Below, in pieces: positions 1 to 8,626 of a DNA stretch of 64,000 nucleotides. The translations under genes were made by a program, and so were the position numbers. A model generated the notes under the pieces. That model did not search any database and had not been told where the DNA came from. It saw nothing but the letters and a program-made list of their open reading frames with translations. This stretch comes from Collinsella aerofaciens (lineage in GTDB: Bacteria; Actinomycetota; Coriobacteriia; Coriobacteriales; Coriobacteriaceae): assembly GCF_028207065.1 (NCBI RefSeq), contig NZ_JAQLFP010000009.1, positions 6,004 through 70,003 of the forward strand. Reading direction: 5' to 3'. The number at the start of each line of letters is the position of its first letter. The stretch's first letter is position 1.

Positions 1-59
1 AATTTTGGATGCTGGGTATAATCGTCGTATTGCATTGAAATGTGGCGAAAGGAGTGGCA

Positions 60-1043
60 ATGTCTCGGTATTGCGCCTCGTGCGGCAAGCTTCTTGCAGA
101 TGATGCCAAGTTCTGCACCTCGTGCGGTGCACCCGTTGAGCAAACAGCCGCGAGCGATAGCCAGCCCGCTTTTGAGCAGACCGGCTCCCTTGATACGCCG
201 CAAGCCAAGGCGGACGACCCCCTCGCCTATAGCCCCGACCCCGCCGCAGGGACCGAGGCCGTCGAGACCACGCAGCGCATACCCGTCGCGAGCGGCTCGC
301 CCCAACAGCAGCCGGCTCCCGCATACGCGCCCGCTTCGCCACAGACCCCCGCTCCCAAAAAGAGCGGCACCGGGCCGCTTATCGCCGTTATCGTTGTGCT
401 GGTGGCGATCATCATCGCCCTGGTCGTTTTCTTTGTGATCAAGCCTTTCGACAACGCCGCCACGCAGACGACTGCCGCGGTAGCTAAGCTGCACCATGAC
501 GTCGACGACGATGACCTAAAGCCTCTCGGCGATCCCAACAGCCTGTACGACGATGATGACGATGACGACGAGGATGGCGGCGAAGCAACGCTCTCCGAGC
601 AGAACCTCTACCGTCGCCTGAGCGAATACTACGACCTGCTCGAAGATCTCGACAGCCAGGTCCGTGGCTGCGCGCAGAACTTCAACGGCAACTATCTGGA
701 AGAGGATCGAACCACCCGTCAAAATCTCGCCGACGTCGCCGAGCGCACGGAGGACACCATCGAGCAGTATTACGACATCGTCGAGGACCTGGACGTCCCG
801 ACGAGCTCCAAGAACTACAGCTCCTGGAAGGACATCATCGCCCTGTACGACGACCTGGATCACCGCATTGACGCAATCTGTGATGCCTGGGAGATCAGCC
901 TGAAATACGCCAAGCCTGCGGACCACAAGAATGAGATCGTGGCGCCGCTGTCGCGCGACAACGTGGCGGGCACCAATGACAATAAGTACCGCCTAGACTT
1001 TGAGGAGCGCTATCCCGGCGCCAAGCCTGTCGAGGTGAACTAG
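60..1043 (+). CDS. zinc-ribbon, single-pass membrane protein
   Basis: The ATG at 60 is preferred to the in-frame ATG at 42 because an AAAGGAG motif sits just before it. The 327-residue product opens with a zinc ribbon (two CxxC pairs, YCASCGK and FCTSCGA, about residues 5-22). A Pro/Ala/Gln-rich linker follows, then one strongly hydrophobic segment at about 106-128, a very acidic stretch rich in Asp at about 145-170, and an extracytoplasmic-looking helical domain. This zinc-ribbon plus transmembrane plus variable domain layout is common in Gram-positive bacteria. No enzymatic motif is visible and the function is unknown. It converges on topA across a shared terminator. Confidence 0.8.
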   Translation: MSRYCASCGKLLADDAKFCTSCGAPVEQTAASDSQPAFEQTGSLDTPQAKADDPLAYSPDPAAGTEAVETTQRIPVASGSPQQQPAPAYAPASPQTPAPKKSGTGPLIAVIVVLVAIIIALVVFFVIKPFDNAATQTTAAVAKLHHDVDDDDLKPLGDPNSLYDDDDDDDEDGGEATLSEQNLYRRLSEYYDLLEDLDSQVRGCAQNFNGNYLEEDRTTRQNLADVAERTEDTIEQYYDIVEDLDVPTSSKNYSSWKDIIALYDDLDHRIDAICDAWEISLKYAKPADHKNEIVAPLSRDNVAGTNDNKYRLDFEERYPGAKPVEVN

Positions 1044-1060
1044 CGCTTTGTCGTTCCCGA

Positions 1061-1120
1061 GCCGGCAGTTAGGGACGTTCCTAAACTGCCGGCAGAAAAA
1101 GAACATCCCTAACTGCCGGT
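1061..1120. repeat. two overlapping constant-loop hairpins (GTCCC family)
   Basis: The arm CCGGCAGTT (1062-1070) pairs with AACTGCCGG (1084-1092) around a 13-nt loop AGGGACGTTCCTA. A second hairpin reuses the centre: CCGGCAG (1089-1095) pairs with CTGCCGG (1113-1119) around AAAGAACATCCCT plus flanking A residues. The loop matches the reverse complement of loops found at other sites in this window. Confidence 0.7.
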
Positions 1121-1121
1121 C

Positions 1122-1164
1122 AAAAAAACGAGCGAGGATCGCGGGGTCCTCGCTCGTTTTTTTT
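1122..1164. terminator. bidirectional intrinsic terminator
   Basis: A perfect 10-bp stem, CGAGCGAGGA (1129-1138) with TCCTCGCTCG (1147-1156), is flanked by seven A residues on the left and eight T residues on the right. It can therefore terminate both the zinc-ribbon gene and topA, which converge here. Confidence 0.92.
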
Positions 1165-1186
1165 GGGCAATGTTTCGACTGCGCCG

Positions 1187-3778
1187 TTACTTGTCGGCGA
1201 CCTTCTTGGCCGTCGTCTTCTTGGTGGTCGACTTCTTGGCAGTCGACTTTTTCGCCGTCGAAGTCTTCTTCGCAGCGGTCGTCTTCTTCGCCGTGCTCGC
1301 CTTGGTTGTGGTCTTGCGACCGCGGGCGGGCTTCTTCTCCTTGGTCGGGCAGTCCATGTTGACGCAGATACGCCACGGACCGCGCGCCGTGTTGACCACC
1401 ACGATGGGGGCGCCGCACTCGGGGCAGGTCTCGCCCGTCGCCTCGAGCTTGCCGCGCGCCGGCAGCGGATAGCTCACGCCGCAGTCATCGTAGTTGGTGC
1501 AGCGGATAAAGCGCTTGCCGCTCTTCTCGCTCTTGTGCGCGATCAGGTCGCCGTGACGTCCGGCCTCGGCACACACCTTGCACTCGCCCACCTTAAGATC
1601 GGGCTCGTAGTTGGTGGGGCACGTGGGGTTCACGCAGATCTCGAAGGCCTTCTGGCGGAATGGCTGGCACTTGATGCGCGGCGCGCCGCACTCGGGGCAC
1701 ACGGCGGCCTCGCCCTCGAGCGGGCTCACCTTGACGCCACTCGGCACCGGATAGGTCACGTCGCAGTCGGGCCAACCCATGCAGCCGATAAAGCTGCCGC
1801 GGGTCTTGGCGCTCGTCTTCATAACCAGGTCCTTGCCGCACTTGGGGCAGGCGCCCACGCGCGCATCGGCCGTGACGGCGTCGCTGATGGCGTCGCCCAG
1901 CTCCTGCGTATGCTTGAGCAGCTCGTCGAGCACGCCGGCCAGCAGCGCGCGCGAGTGCGTCACGACATGCTCTTCGGTGTCCTCGCCGCGCTCCACGCGG
2001 GTCATGTCGCCGTCGAGCTCGCTGGTCATATCGGGGCTCGTGATGCGCGGGGCAAACTGCGACAGCGCGTCGATGATGGCGATGCCCAGCTGGCTCGGCT
2101 CAACGGGATCATTTTTGAGATAGCGCACGGCATACAGGCGCTCGATGATACTCGCGCGCGTGGACTTGGTGCCCAGGCCGCGCTTTTCCATCTCCTGCAC
2201 GAGCTTGCCCTGGCTGTAGCGCGCGGGCGGCTCGGTCTGCTTGGCCTCGAGCTTAATGTCGAACACGTCGACCGTGTCGCCCTGCTCAAGCGGCGGCATC
2301 TGCTCGTCGCGCTTGAGACCGTACGGATATGCCTCGCGGAAGCCCGGGGTCACGAGCACGTCGCCCGAAGCCACGAACGGCTCACCGTTCACATCGAGCT
2401 CGAGCTTGGTGTTCTCGATGGTCGCGGGCCCCATGAGCGTTGCCAGGAAGCGACGGGCGATGAGGTCATAGAGTTTGCGCTGGCCGCCGTCGAGCGTGGA
2501 CGGATCGCCCTCGCCCGTGGGGTAGATAGGCGGGTGGTCGGTGGTCTCGACCTTGCCGCGCGTGGGCTTCATGGGGCCGGCGAGCACCTTTTTGCACACG
2601 GGCGCCAGCGCCGGGTTGATCTTTGCCAGGTCGCTCACCACGGCGCCCAGATCGAGCGTCGCGGGATACACGGTGTTGTCGACACGCGGGTAGCTGATGA
2701 GACCGGCCATGTAGAGGGACTCGGCGATGCGCATGGTACGCGCAGGTGAGATGCCCTCGGCCGCGGCGGCAGCCTGCAGCGAGGTCGTCGCAAACGGCGT
2801 GGGCGGCTGCTGCTTACGCGAGCGCTTGGTCACCGCGGCGACGGTTGCCGTCGTAGCGCCGTCAACGTGACCGTACGCCGTCTCAGCAGCATCCTTGTCG
2901 GTAAAGCGCGCCGTCTTGTGCGCGATCTTAAAGCGATCGTCCTCGGCAGCGCCTTGCGCGGCGCCCATGCCGCGAATCTGCCAATAGTCCTCGGGCACAA
3001 ACGCCATGCGCTCGCGCTCGCGCTCGACCACCAGGGCAAGCGTCGGCGTCTGCACGCGGCCGGCGGAACGCACGTTGCCAAAGCCGCCAAACTTGGCGAG
3101 CGTCAGGTAGCGCGTGAGCACTGCACCCCAAATGAGGTCGATGTGCTGACGGCTCTCGCCGGCGTCGGCCAGGTTCTGGTCGAGCGAGACAAGGTTATCG
3201 AAGGCCTGCGTGATCTCGGCCTTGGTAAACGAAGAATACTGGGCGCGGGCGACCGGCAAGTCGGGCGCCACCTCGCGCACCTTGTTGAGGGCGTCCGAAC
3301 CGATCAGCTCGCCCTCGCGATCGAAGTCCGTGGCGATGATGACACTGTCGGACTTTTTGGCGAGGTTCTTGAGCGAGCGGATGAGTTCCTTCTCGGCCGG
3401 CAGCTTAATGACGGGTGCCCAGGTGAGATAGGGCAGACTCTCGAGCTTCCAGCCCTTGATGGAGATGCCGTCGGCAAGAAACGGCTTGCGCTTGGTGTCG
3501 TACGGCGGGCGGGCCAAGCCATCGGGCATATCGGCCGGCAGCATCTCACCGTCCTCCGTGACCGAATACCAGCCCAGCTTTTTATCGAACAGCACGCTGT
3601 CGCAAAAATCGGGCGCAAGGATGTGACCGGCAAGGCCGATCGTCACGCACTCCTCGCCCTTCCACTCAAAACGGTAGATGGCGGTGTTGTACACCTTGTC
3701 CTTTTTGGGCTTGCCCGTGGACAGACGCTCGGCAATCTGACGCGCGGCGTCGTTTTTCTCGGCGATGATGAGCTTCAA
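1187..3778 (-). CDS. topA: type IA DNA topoisomerase I, archaeal-like, with lysine-rich tail
   Basis: This enzyme relaxes negatively supercoiled DNA. The start is a TTG at 3778 preceded by AGGAG. The 863-residue protein begins with a Toprim domain (KLIIAEKNDAARQIAERL; acidic motif ATDFDREGELIG). The catalytic tyrosine lies in GLISYPRVDNTVYP at about residue 360. These motifs resemble archaeal TopA more than the usual bacterial forms (VIVESPAKAKTI, DPDREGEAIAWH). At least three C-terminal zinc ribbons carry CPKCG or CPECG motifs. The end is a low-complexity Lys/Thr/Ala tail of about 45 residues, as in many actinobacterial topoisomerases, probably a nonspecific DNA clamp. It lies 54 bp downstream of hypB and may be read through from that operon. 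Confidence 0.93.
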   Translation of the reverse strand: MKLIIAEKNDAARQIAERLSTGKPKKDKVYNTAIYRFEWKGEECVTIGLAGHILAPDFCDSVLFDKKLGWYSVTEDGEMLPADMPDGLARPPYDTKRKPFLADGISIKGWKLESLPYLTWAPVIKLPAEKELIRSLKNLAKKSDSVIIATDFDREGELIGSDALNKVREVAPDLPVARAQYSSFTKAEITQAFDNLVSLDQNLADAGESRQHIDLIWGAVLTRYLTLAKFGGFGNVRSAGRVQTPTLALVVERERERMAFVPEDYWQIRGMGAAQGAAEDDRFKIAHKTARFTDKDAAETAYGHVDGATTATVAAVTKRSRKQQPPTPFATTSLQAAAAAEGISPARTMRIAESLYMAGLISYPRVDNTVYPATLDLGAVVSDLAKINPALAPVCKKVLAGPMKPTRGKVETTDHPPIYPTGEGDPSTLDGGQRKLYDLIARRFLATLMGPATIENTKLELDVNGEPFVASGDVLVTPGFREAYPYGLKRDEQMPPLEQGDTVDVFDIKLEAKQTEPPARYSQGKLVQEMEKRGLGTKSTRASIIERLYAVRYLKNDPVEPSQLGIAIIDALSQFAPRITSPDMTSELDGDMTRVERGEDTEEHVVTHSRALLAGVLDELLKHTQELGDAISDAVTADARVGACPKCGKDLVMKTSAKTRGSFIGCMGWPDCDVTYPVPSGVKVSPLEGEAAVCPECGAPRIKCQPFRQKAFEICVNPTCPTNYEPDLKVGECKVCAEAGRHGDLIAHKSEKSGKRFIRCTNYDDCGVSYPLPARGKLEATGETCPECGAPIVVVNTARGPWRICVNMDCPTKEKKPARGRKTTTKASTAKKTTAAKKTSTAKKSTAKKSTTKKTTAKKVADK

Positions 3779-3832
3779 AAGAGGCTCCTATCTCGTATCT
3801 CTGCGGCTACGCCCGCCCGTATGGCGGCCGAC

Positions 3833-4516
3833 TTACGCCCTTGCTTGCTCAATCTGCCCGATGAGCCAATCGCACCAGGCATCCATGCCCTCGCCCTTGC
3901 GCGCGCTCACGGCAAACCGCGGCGCCTGCGGATTGAGGTCATCGAGGGTCTTAGTATACCTATCCATGTCAAAATCGAAAGCCGGAGCCACGTCGACCTT
4001 GTTGAGCAGCTGCGCGCCGGCGTGTTGGAAGATGCCCGGGTACTTGATGGGCTTGTCGTCGCCCTCGGGCACCGAGAGAATCATGATGGACAGGTTCTCG
4101 CCCAGGTCAAAGTCGACCGGGCAGACCAGGTTGCCCACGTTTTCGATAAAGATGACGTCGATGTTCTCCAGACCCACAGCCTGGTCGAAGGCGTCGACGG
4201 CCTCCATGATCATGTTGCCCTCGAGGTGGCACAGGCCGCCCGTGTTGATCTGGATGGCGGGCATGCCGGCTTCCTTCATGGTGATGGCATCGACATCCGA
4301 GGCGATATCGCCCTCGATGACGGCACAGCGCAGGCCGGCTTTGTCACGCAGGCGCTCGTTGGTGCCCAGAATCGTGGTGGTCTTACCCGAGCCGGGGCTC
4401 GACAGCACATTGATCACGTAGGTGCCTGCCTCATTAAATCGCTGACGCAGCTGATCTGCCAGGCGCTCGTTGCGCGACAGGATCGGCGACGCGATATCAA
4501 TCGTTTTCTCGGCCAT
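3833..4516 (-). CDS. hypB: hydrogenase/urease nickel incorporation GTPase HypB
   Basis: HypB is a SIMIBI-class GTPase that helps deliver nickel to the large subunit of NiFe hydrogenase. The 227 residues contain the P-loop SSPGSGKTTTIL near residue 40, followed by EGDIASDVDA, a metal-binding CHLEGNM segment and FIENVGNLVCP. It lacks the histidine-rich nickel-storage N-terminus seen in some species. It follows hypA on the same strand. No hydrogenase structural genes are in the window, so the client enzyme lies elsewhere. Confidence 0.95.
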   Translation of the reverse strand: MAEKTIDIASPILSRNERLADQLRQRFNEAGTYVINVLSSPGSGKTTTILGTNERLRDKAGLRCAVIEGDIASDVDAITMKEAGMPAIQINTGGLCHLEGNMIMEAVDAFDQAVGLENIDVIFIENVGNLVCPVDFDLGENLSIMILSVPEGDDKPIKYPGIFQHAGAQLLNKVDVAPAFDFDMDRYTKTLDDLNPQAPRFAVSARKGEGMDAWCDWLIGQIEQARA

Positions 4517-4571
4517 ACTTAGCGCTCCTTACTTTGGCCCCTTTATACCCCATCATTAGATGGCTAGCGGG

Positions 4572-4928
4572 CTAATCGTCGGGGGTTTCGATTTCGATAC
4601 TTGCGATATCGAGCTCGCGGCCGTGCAGCAGGCGCACGTTGGCGCCGCCACACTGGGGGCAGCGACAATGGAAACGGTCGTGCTCAAAGACCTCGCCGCA
4701 GTCCAGGCACTCGCTTTGTGGATGGACCTCCTCCACGGCAAGCTCGCAGCCGCGCGTGAGCGGGTCCTCATCGCGAAACGTCTCCCACGCAAAGTCGAGT
4801 GCCTCGCGCACGACCTCGGTCATATCCCCGATACGAAGCGTTACCAAAACGGCGCGCGAGGCCCCCGCCCCACGCGCCGCGCGAATCACTGTATCGAGTA
4901 TGCCGTTGACAATGCCAACCTCGTGCAT
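4572..4928 (-). CDS. hypA: hydrogenase nickel metallochaperone HypA
   Basis: A 118-residue protein with the classic HypA N-terminus MHEVGIV, whose His2 and Glu3 bind nickel in characterised HypA proteins. Two CxxC pairs (CLDCGE and CRCPQCGG) form the structural zinc site. It starts 6 bp after the tatC stop and precedes hypB by 55 bp, so tatA, tatC, hypA and hypB look co-transcribed. The pairing of a nickel chaperone with the Tat pathway suits a periplasm-facing NiFe hydrogenase; that link is inference. Confidence 0.95.
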   Translation of the reverse strand: MHEVGIVNGILDTVIRAARGAGASRAVLVTLRIGDMTEVVREALDFAWETFRDEDPLTRGCELAVEEVHPQSECLDCGEVFEHDRFHCRCPQCGGANVRLLHGRELDIASIEIETPDD

Positions 4929-4934
4929 ACCGAT

Positions 4935-5726
4935 TTACTCCTCGTCGTCCTCGTCGTCCGAGAACAGGTCCAGACGGCTCACGAACAGGCCCTCCTTGCC
5001 CTCGCGCGCGGTAATGACCACGCGAGCGATGGCGAGCGAAATCTCGTAGAGCGAGAGCAGGGCGCCATACATGAGACCCAGCGTAACGGGCGAGCCGTCG
5101 GGCGTAATCACAGCCGAACCCACGAGCAGGCCTACGTACACGTAGCGCCAGGCGCTGCGGAAGGCCGCATAGGACACGATGTGGAAAACGGACAGGTAGA
5201 AGATGATGAGCGGCAGCTCAAACGCCACACCAAAGCCGATCATAAAGAGCAGCTCCATGTTGACGTAGTTCTCCAGATCGGGCAACGCCGTAGCGACAGC
5301 CGAGGTCTCGCCGATGAGCCACTCAAAGCCCGCCGGGATGATGATGAAGTAGCAGAAGATGGCACCCAGGAAGAACAGCACCGTCGAGGCGAGCACCGTG
5401 GGCACAACCCACTTGCGCTCGTTGGGGCGCAGTGCCGGCAGGAAAAATGCCAGAATCTGCCAGATGATCATGGGCGTGCACATGACCACGGCCATCTTGA
5501 TGGCAAGCGAGAAGCGCAGGCCAAAGCCGCCGAGCGTGGTGGTGATGTAAAACTTACCGTCCGGCACAAAGGAGCGGATGGGGTCCTCAAGAATATCGAG
5601 CACCACGGGCGTGGCAAAGTACAGCACGATGGCGGCGGCAAACACCGAAACGACCACGATGGTCAGGCGGCGACGGAGCTCTCCCAGGTGATCGAAGAGC
5701 GGCATGCGCGCAGGTCCGATCGGCAT
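4935..5726 (-). CDS. tatC: Sec-independent translocase subunit TatC
   Basis: TatC is the polytopic core of the twin-arginine translocase and binds RR signal peptides. The 263-residue product carries the N-terminal family signature FDHLGELRRRL, about six hydrophobic segments and a short acidic C-terminus (DDEDDEE). The ATG at 5726 overlaps the tatA stop codon by one base (TAATG), indicating translational coupling. An internal ATG seven codons later, giving MPLFDHLGEL, could be the true start. Confidence 0.94.
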   Translation of the reverse strand: MPIGPARMPLFDHLGELRRRLTIVVVSVFAAAIVLYFATPVVLDILEDPIRSFVPDGKFYITTTLGGFGLRFSLAIKMAVVMCTPMIIWQILAFFLPALRPNERKWVVPTVLASTVLFFLGAIFCYFIIIPAGFEWLIGETSAVATALPDLENYVNMELLFMIGFGVAFELPLIIFYLSVFHIVSYAAFRSAWRYVYVGLLVGSAVITPDGSPVTLGLMYGALLSLYEISLAIARVVITAREGKEGLFVSRLDLFSDDEDDEE

Positions 5727-6298
5727 TACTCATCGCCTCCCTTCGGGGCGTCGGCGGCAGCAGCCTCGGCATCGTCCTCGACCTCGAGCTCGCGAGCGAG
5801 CTGGTCGACGACGGCCTTGCGCTTGCGGGGACGACGGGCGTAGAGGTCAGCCGTCGTGGGCTCTGCCGGCTCGGGCTTGGGCTCTGCAGCAGGCTCGGGC
5901 TCGACGGCAGCAGCAGGCTCTGTACCCTCGGCCTCATCAACAGCGCCTTCGCCCTCAGCAGCGCCCTCGCTTGCGGCCTTCTCGGCAGCAAGACGGGCGC
6001 GACGCTCGGCAAAGGTCTCCTTCTTGGCGGGCGCTGCCGTCTCGGCGGCATCCTCGTCCGCATCGGAATCGTCGTCGGTCGCAGCAGTCTTCTTGGGCTT
6101 GACCGGGGCCGACGCGGCCTCGCTCACCGGATCGATAATCTCGGACTGAACAACGGCCGTCATCTTTTCCTGCGTCTCGCGGAACTGACGGATAGCACGG
6201 CCGATCGTGCGGCCCATCTGCGGGAGCTTATCCGGGCCAAACAGCAAAAAGCCGAAGACCACGATGATCGCGAGCTCACCCTCTCCAATACCAAACAC
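5726..6298 (-). CDS. tatA: TatA/TatB-family translocase subunit with long Ala/Glu/Pro tail
   Basis: A GTG at 6298 preceded by GGAGG gives the typical TatA-like opening (M/V)FGIGEGELAIIVVFG. A short transmembrane helix, the hinge motif FGPDKLP and an amphipathic helix (GRTIGRAIRQFRETQEK) follow. The remaining roughly 130 residues are a charged, Ala/Pro/Glu-rich low-complexity tail, much longer than in minimal TatA, so the protein could act as TatB. The symbol is therefore tentative. It is the first gene of a tatA-tatC-hypA-hypB unit. Confidence 0.85.
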   Translation of the reverse strand: MFGIGEGELAIIVVFGFLLFGPDKLPQMGRTIGRAIRQFRETQEKMTAVVQSEIIDPVSEAASAPVKPKKTAATDDDSDADEDAAETAAPAKKETFAERRARLAAEKAASEGAAEGEGAVDEAEGTEPAAAVEPEPAAEPKPEPAEPTTADLYARRPRKRKAVVDQLARELEVEDDAEAAAADAPKGGDE

Positions 6299-6373
6299 AC
6301 ATACCTCCAAGGCTCGATGTGAGTCGAGCCCGCACCGCGCCATTCGGCCGGAACTCGTCTATTCATTCGGTCA

Positions 6374-6379
6374 AGTATA
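6374..6379 (-). promoter_or_regulatory. candidate -10 box (TATACT) for tatA
   Basis: TATACT reads on the minus strand about 75 bp before the tatA GTG start, next to the hairpin that ends the upstream STAS gene. The -35 match is weak. Confidence 0.4.
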
Positions 6380-6407
6380 GCGCCCGGACGCCAAAACGTC
6401 CGAGCGC
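6380..6407 (-). terminator. hairpin after the STAS gene
   Basis: GCGCCCGGACG (6380-6390) pairs with CGTCCGAGCGC (6397-6407) with one mismatch and a 6-nt loop. It lies 43 bp past the STAS stop. It lacks a clear T-run, so it is only a possible terminator. Confidence 0.45.
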
Positions 6408-6450
6408 ATCACAAACATATGCCAAACGGCACGCCCTTTTGGGGCAAAGA

Positions 6451-6765
6451 TTACGCAGCGGTGATCGAAATCTCCTGGTCGACACCCAACAGCTGAACCA
6501 CGCGCATCACCGGGGGCTGCACATTGGTGCAGCTAAAGCGCTTGCCGTGGTCAACCGCGTGGTGCGCGGCGCCCACGAGCACGCCAATGCCCGTCGAATC
6601 GATGTAGCTCACCTGGGCAAAATCGAGCTCAACGGCCTCAGTGGGCTGCTCGAGCGCCAGGTCGATGGCATTGCGCAGGCTATCGGCGTTAGAGATATCG
6701 ATCTCACCGGTCACCTTAATGGTGTAGAGCTCTGGCGTGGGGTTGGCGGAAATACCCAAATCCAT
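6451..6765 (-). CDS. STAS-domain anti-sigma factor antagonist (SpoIIAA/RsbV-like)
   Basis: A 104-residue single STAS domain. The phosphorylatable serine lies in DSTGIGVLVG, the hallmark of SpoIIAA/RsbV-type antagonists that release a sigma factor when unphosphorylated. The start is supported by AAAGGAG upstream. No partner kinase or sigma factor gene is adjacent, so the pathway it serves cannot be read from this window. Confidence 0.85.
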   Translation of the reverse strand: MDLGISANPTPELYTIKVTGEIDISNADSLRNAIDLALEQPTEAVELDFAQVSYIDSTGIGVLVGAAHHAVDHGKRFSCTNVQPPVMRVVQLLGVDQEISITAA

Positions 6766-6831
6766 GTATACGCTCCTTTACGTATCGAAAGTGCGGATAG
6801 TACTAGGCGCGGACTTGCGGGGCCCTACGCG

Positions 6832-8136
6832 TTAGGCGCGCTCGGCACGCGCAAGCTCGGCAGCGACAAGCTTAACGGCCAGCACCAGCACATCGAGCGC
6901 GGCCTCCAGGTCCTCGACCGTGGGATAGCTCGGCGCGATGCGGATGTTGGTGTCGCGCGGGTCCTTGCCATAAGGCCAGGTGGCACCGGCCGGCGTGAGC
7001 TTGACGCCCAAGTCGGCGCAAAGCACGGCGACCTTTTGGGCCGAGCCCTCGGGACCATCGAAGCTCACAAAGTAGCCGCCGCGGGGATGCGTCCAGGTGG
7101 CGCAACCCGTGTCGCCCAGGCCCTCGGTGAGCTTGCGCTCAACGGCCTCAAAGCGCGGGCGCAGGAACTCGGCATGCTTTTTCATGTGCTTCTTGACCGC
7201 CTCGATGGTGGGAAGGAAGCGCACGTGACGCAGCTGGTTGAGCTTGTCGGCGCTAATAAGACCGGCCTTCAGGCGCTTGGAGAACTCGGCGATGACCGCG
7301 GGGCTCGCACCGATAAAGCCGATGCCGGCACCCGGGAAGGTGATCTTGGACGTCGAGGCAAAGGCCACCACGCGGTCCTCGGTGCCCGCCGCGCGGGCAA
7401 GATCGAAGATGTTGGCGAGCTCGTCGGTCTCGTCGTACAGGTCGTGCACGCAGTAGGCGTTGTCCCAGAAGATGCGGAAATCGGGCGCGGCCGTGGGCAT
7501 CTCGACCAGGCGACGCACGGTGTCCTCGCTAAATGTGATGCCCGTGGGGTTGGAATACTTGGGCACGCACCAGATGCCCTTGATGGAGTCGTCGGTGGCA
7601 ACCAGGCGCTCAACCTCGGCCATGTCGGGGCCGTTGTCGGTCATCGCGACGGGGACGTTCTCGATGCCCAAGTCGGCGGTGATGCCAAAGTGGCGATCGT
7701 AGCCGGGAACGGGGCACAGGAACTTGACCTTCTTGCCGTCGTGCGCGGCCTCGTAGGCGTCCCAGGGCTCGCTGCCGCACGAGCCACAGCGCCAGAACAT
7801 GCCGGCGATGTCATGCTCGATCAAAAGGCTCGACGAACCCAGCACGAGCGTCTGCTCGGCGGGGCAGCCCAGGAACTCCCCTGCCAACTTGCGTGCCGAA
7901 GGAATGCCCTCAAAGCAGCCGTAGTTGGAACAATCGACGTTGCCGTCGTGCAGATCGGCGTCGGCATTGAGGATATCGAGCATGGGGCGCGAGATGTCCA
8001 CCTGGGCGGGCGACGGCTTGCCGCGGGCCATGTCAAGCGCCAGGCCCTTGGCCTTGACCTCGGCGACCTCGGCTTTGAGCGCCTCGATGGCGGCATCGAG
8101 TTCGGTGGTTTCCATCTTCTGGTAGATCGTCTGCAT
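6832..8136 (-). CDS. PLP-dependent aspartate aminotransferase, class I subgroup related to Corynebacterium AspT
   Basis: A 434-residue fold-type I aminotransferase. The PLP lysine lies in STSKITFPGAG, preceded by the cofactor-binding stretches YSNPTG and FWDNAYCVHDLY, and a substrate-carboxylate arginine is likely in NIRIAPSYP. The N-terminal portion (LDMARGKPSPAQVDIS) matches the atypical aspartate aminotransferase subgroup found in Actinobacteria. The probable reaction is aspartate plus 2-oxoglutarate to oxaloacetate plus glutamate. It appears monocistronic, with AAAGGT as ribosome-binding site. Confidence 0.85.
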   Translation of the reverse strand: MQTIYQKMETTELDAAIEALKAEVAEVKAKGLALDMARGKPSPAQVDISRPMLDILNADADLHDGNVDCSNYGCFEGIPSARKLAGEFLGCPAEQTLVLGSSSLLIEHDIAGMFWRCGSCGSEPWDAYEAAHDGKKVKFLCPVPGYDRHFGITADLGIENVPVAMTDNGPDMAEVERLVATDDSIKGIWCVPKYSNPTGITFSEDTVRRLVEMPTAAPDFRIFWDNAYCVHDLYDETDELANIFDLARAAGTEDRVVAFASTSKITFPGAGIGFIGASPAVIAEFSKRLKAGLISADKLNQLRHVRFLPTIEAVKKHMKKHAEFLRPRFEAVERKLTEGLGDTGCATWTHPRGGYFVSFDGPEGSAQKVAVLCADLGVKLTPAGATWPYGKDPRDTNIRIAPSYPTVEDLEAALDVLVLAVKLVAAELARAERA

Positions 8137-8285
8137 GGGTGCGACCTTTCGCGAAGCGGTACGTTGCAGTTCGTCTAAGTATAGACCGCCACCGCCGCAA
8201 CGTTATGAAGCCGTGATAGATTAAGTTCATCGCAATGAATTACGAATCGCCGCGCATGCCGGCGTGGGGCGCCCAAGGAGGCACT

Positions 8286-8540
8286 ATGGAGTACGGATCA
8301 TTTCAGGCCGAGGAATTCGGCGACCTGCAGCGCCTGGTCGACGGACTGTTTTACGACCGCCACGCCATCGACCGCCTGGACCTGATTGTGCAGGCCGAGA
8401 TCTTGGACCTAGCGCCCGATCTCATGGAGATCGTCAACCTGCTGCCGCCCGGCTATTACGATCGCCAGTCACTTTGCGACCAGCTCAACTCCGCCTTGGC
8501 CGCCCACGGCTGGGGCGCCGTCTACGGAACGGTGGAATAA
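8286..8540 (+). CDS. small conserved-looking hypothetical protein (84 aa)
   Basis: The ATG at 8286 has AAGGAG five bases upstream and is preferred over an ATG at 8235. The 84-residue acidic product is predicted helical (DRLDLIVQAEILDLAPDLME), with no cysteines, no membrane segment and no recognised domain. It reads like a small adaptor or regulatory protein, but no function can be assigned. A constant-loop hairpin and a strong terminator follow directly. Confidence 0.75.
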   Translation: MEYGSFQAEEFGDLQRLVDGLFYDRHAIDRLDLIVQAEILDLAPDLMEIVNLLPPGYYDRQSLCDQLNSALAAHGWGAVYGTVE

Positions 8541-8543
8541 ACC

Positions 8544-8572
8544 TAGTCATTTAAGAACGTCCCCAATGACTA
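8544..8572. repeat. constant-loop hairpin
   Basis: TAGTCATT (8544-8551) pairs perfectly with AATGACTA (8565-8572) around the 13-nt loop TAAGAACGTCCCC. The same loop occurs at 25161-25173 and 47497-47509. Confidence 0.8.
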
Positions 8573-8609
8573 AAACGCCGCCTGTGATGGTGTTCACAGG
8601 CGGCGTTTT
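8572..8609. terminator. bidirectional intrinsic terminator
   Basis: A 16-bp perfect stem, AAAACGCCGCCTGTGA with TCACAGGCGGCGTTTT, with a 6-nt loop. It separates the 84-aa gene from the convergent nhaA and has A and T ends suitable for both directions. Confidence 0.93.
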
Positions 8610-8626
8610 CAAACTTATATGTGCTT

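Noticed and set aside
1187..1330. The Lys/Thr repeats at the topA 3' end as a separate histone-like protein or tandem DNA repeat
   Set aside because: They are in frame with TopA and typical of its tail in Actinobacteria.
1163..4522. Long plus-strand open frames opposite topA and hypB
   Set aside because: They are shadows of conserved enzymes; the translations show low-complexity Arg/Leu/His composition.
6319..8178. A 619-codon open frame opposite the STAS and aminotransferase genes
   Set aside because: It covers two genes with clear domains on the other strand, including their intergenic gap, and has no recognisable motif.
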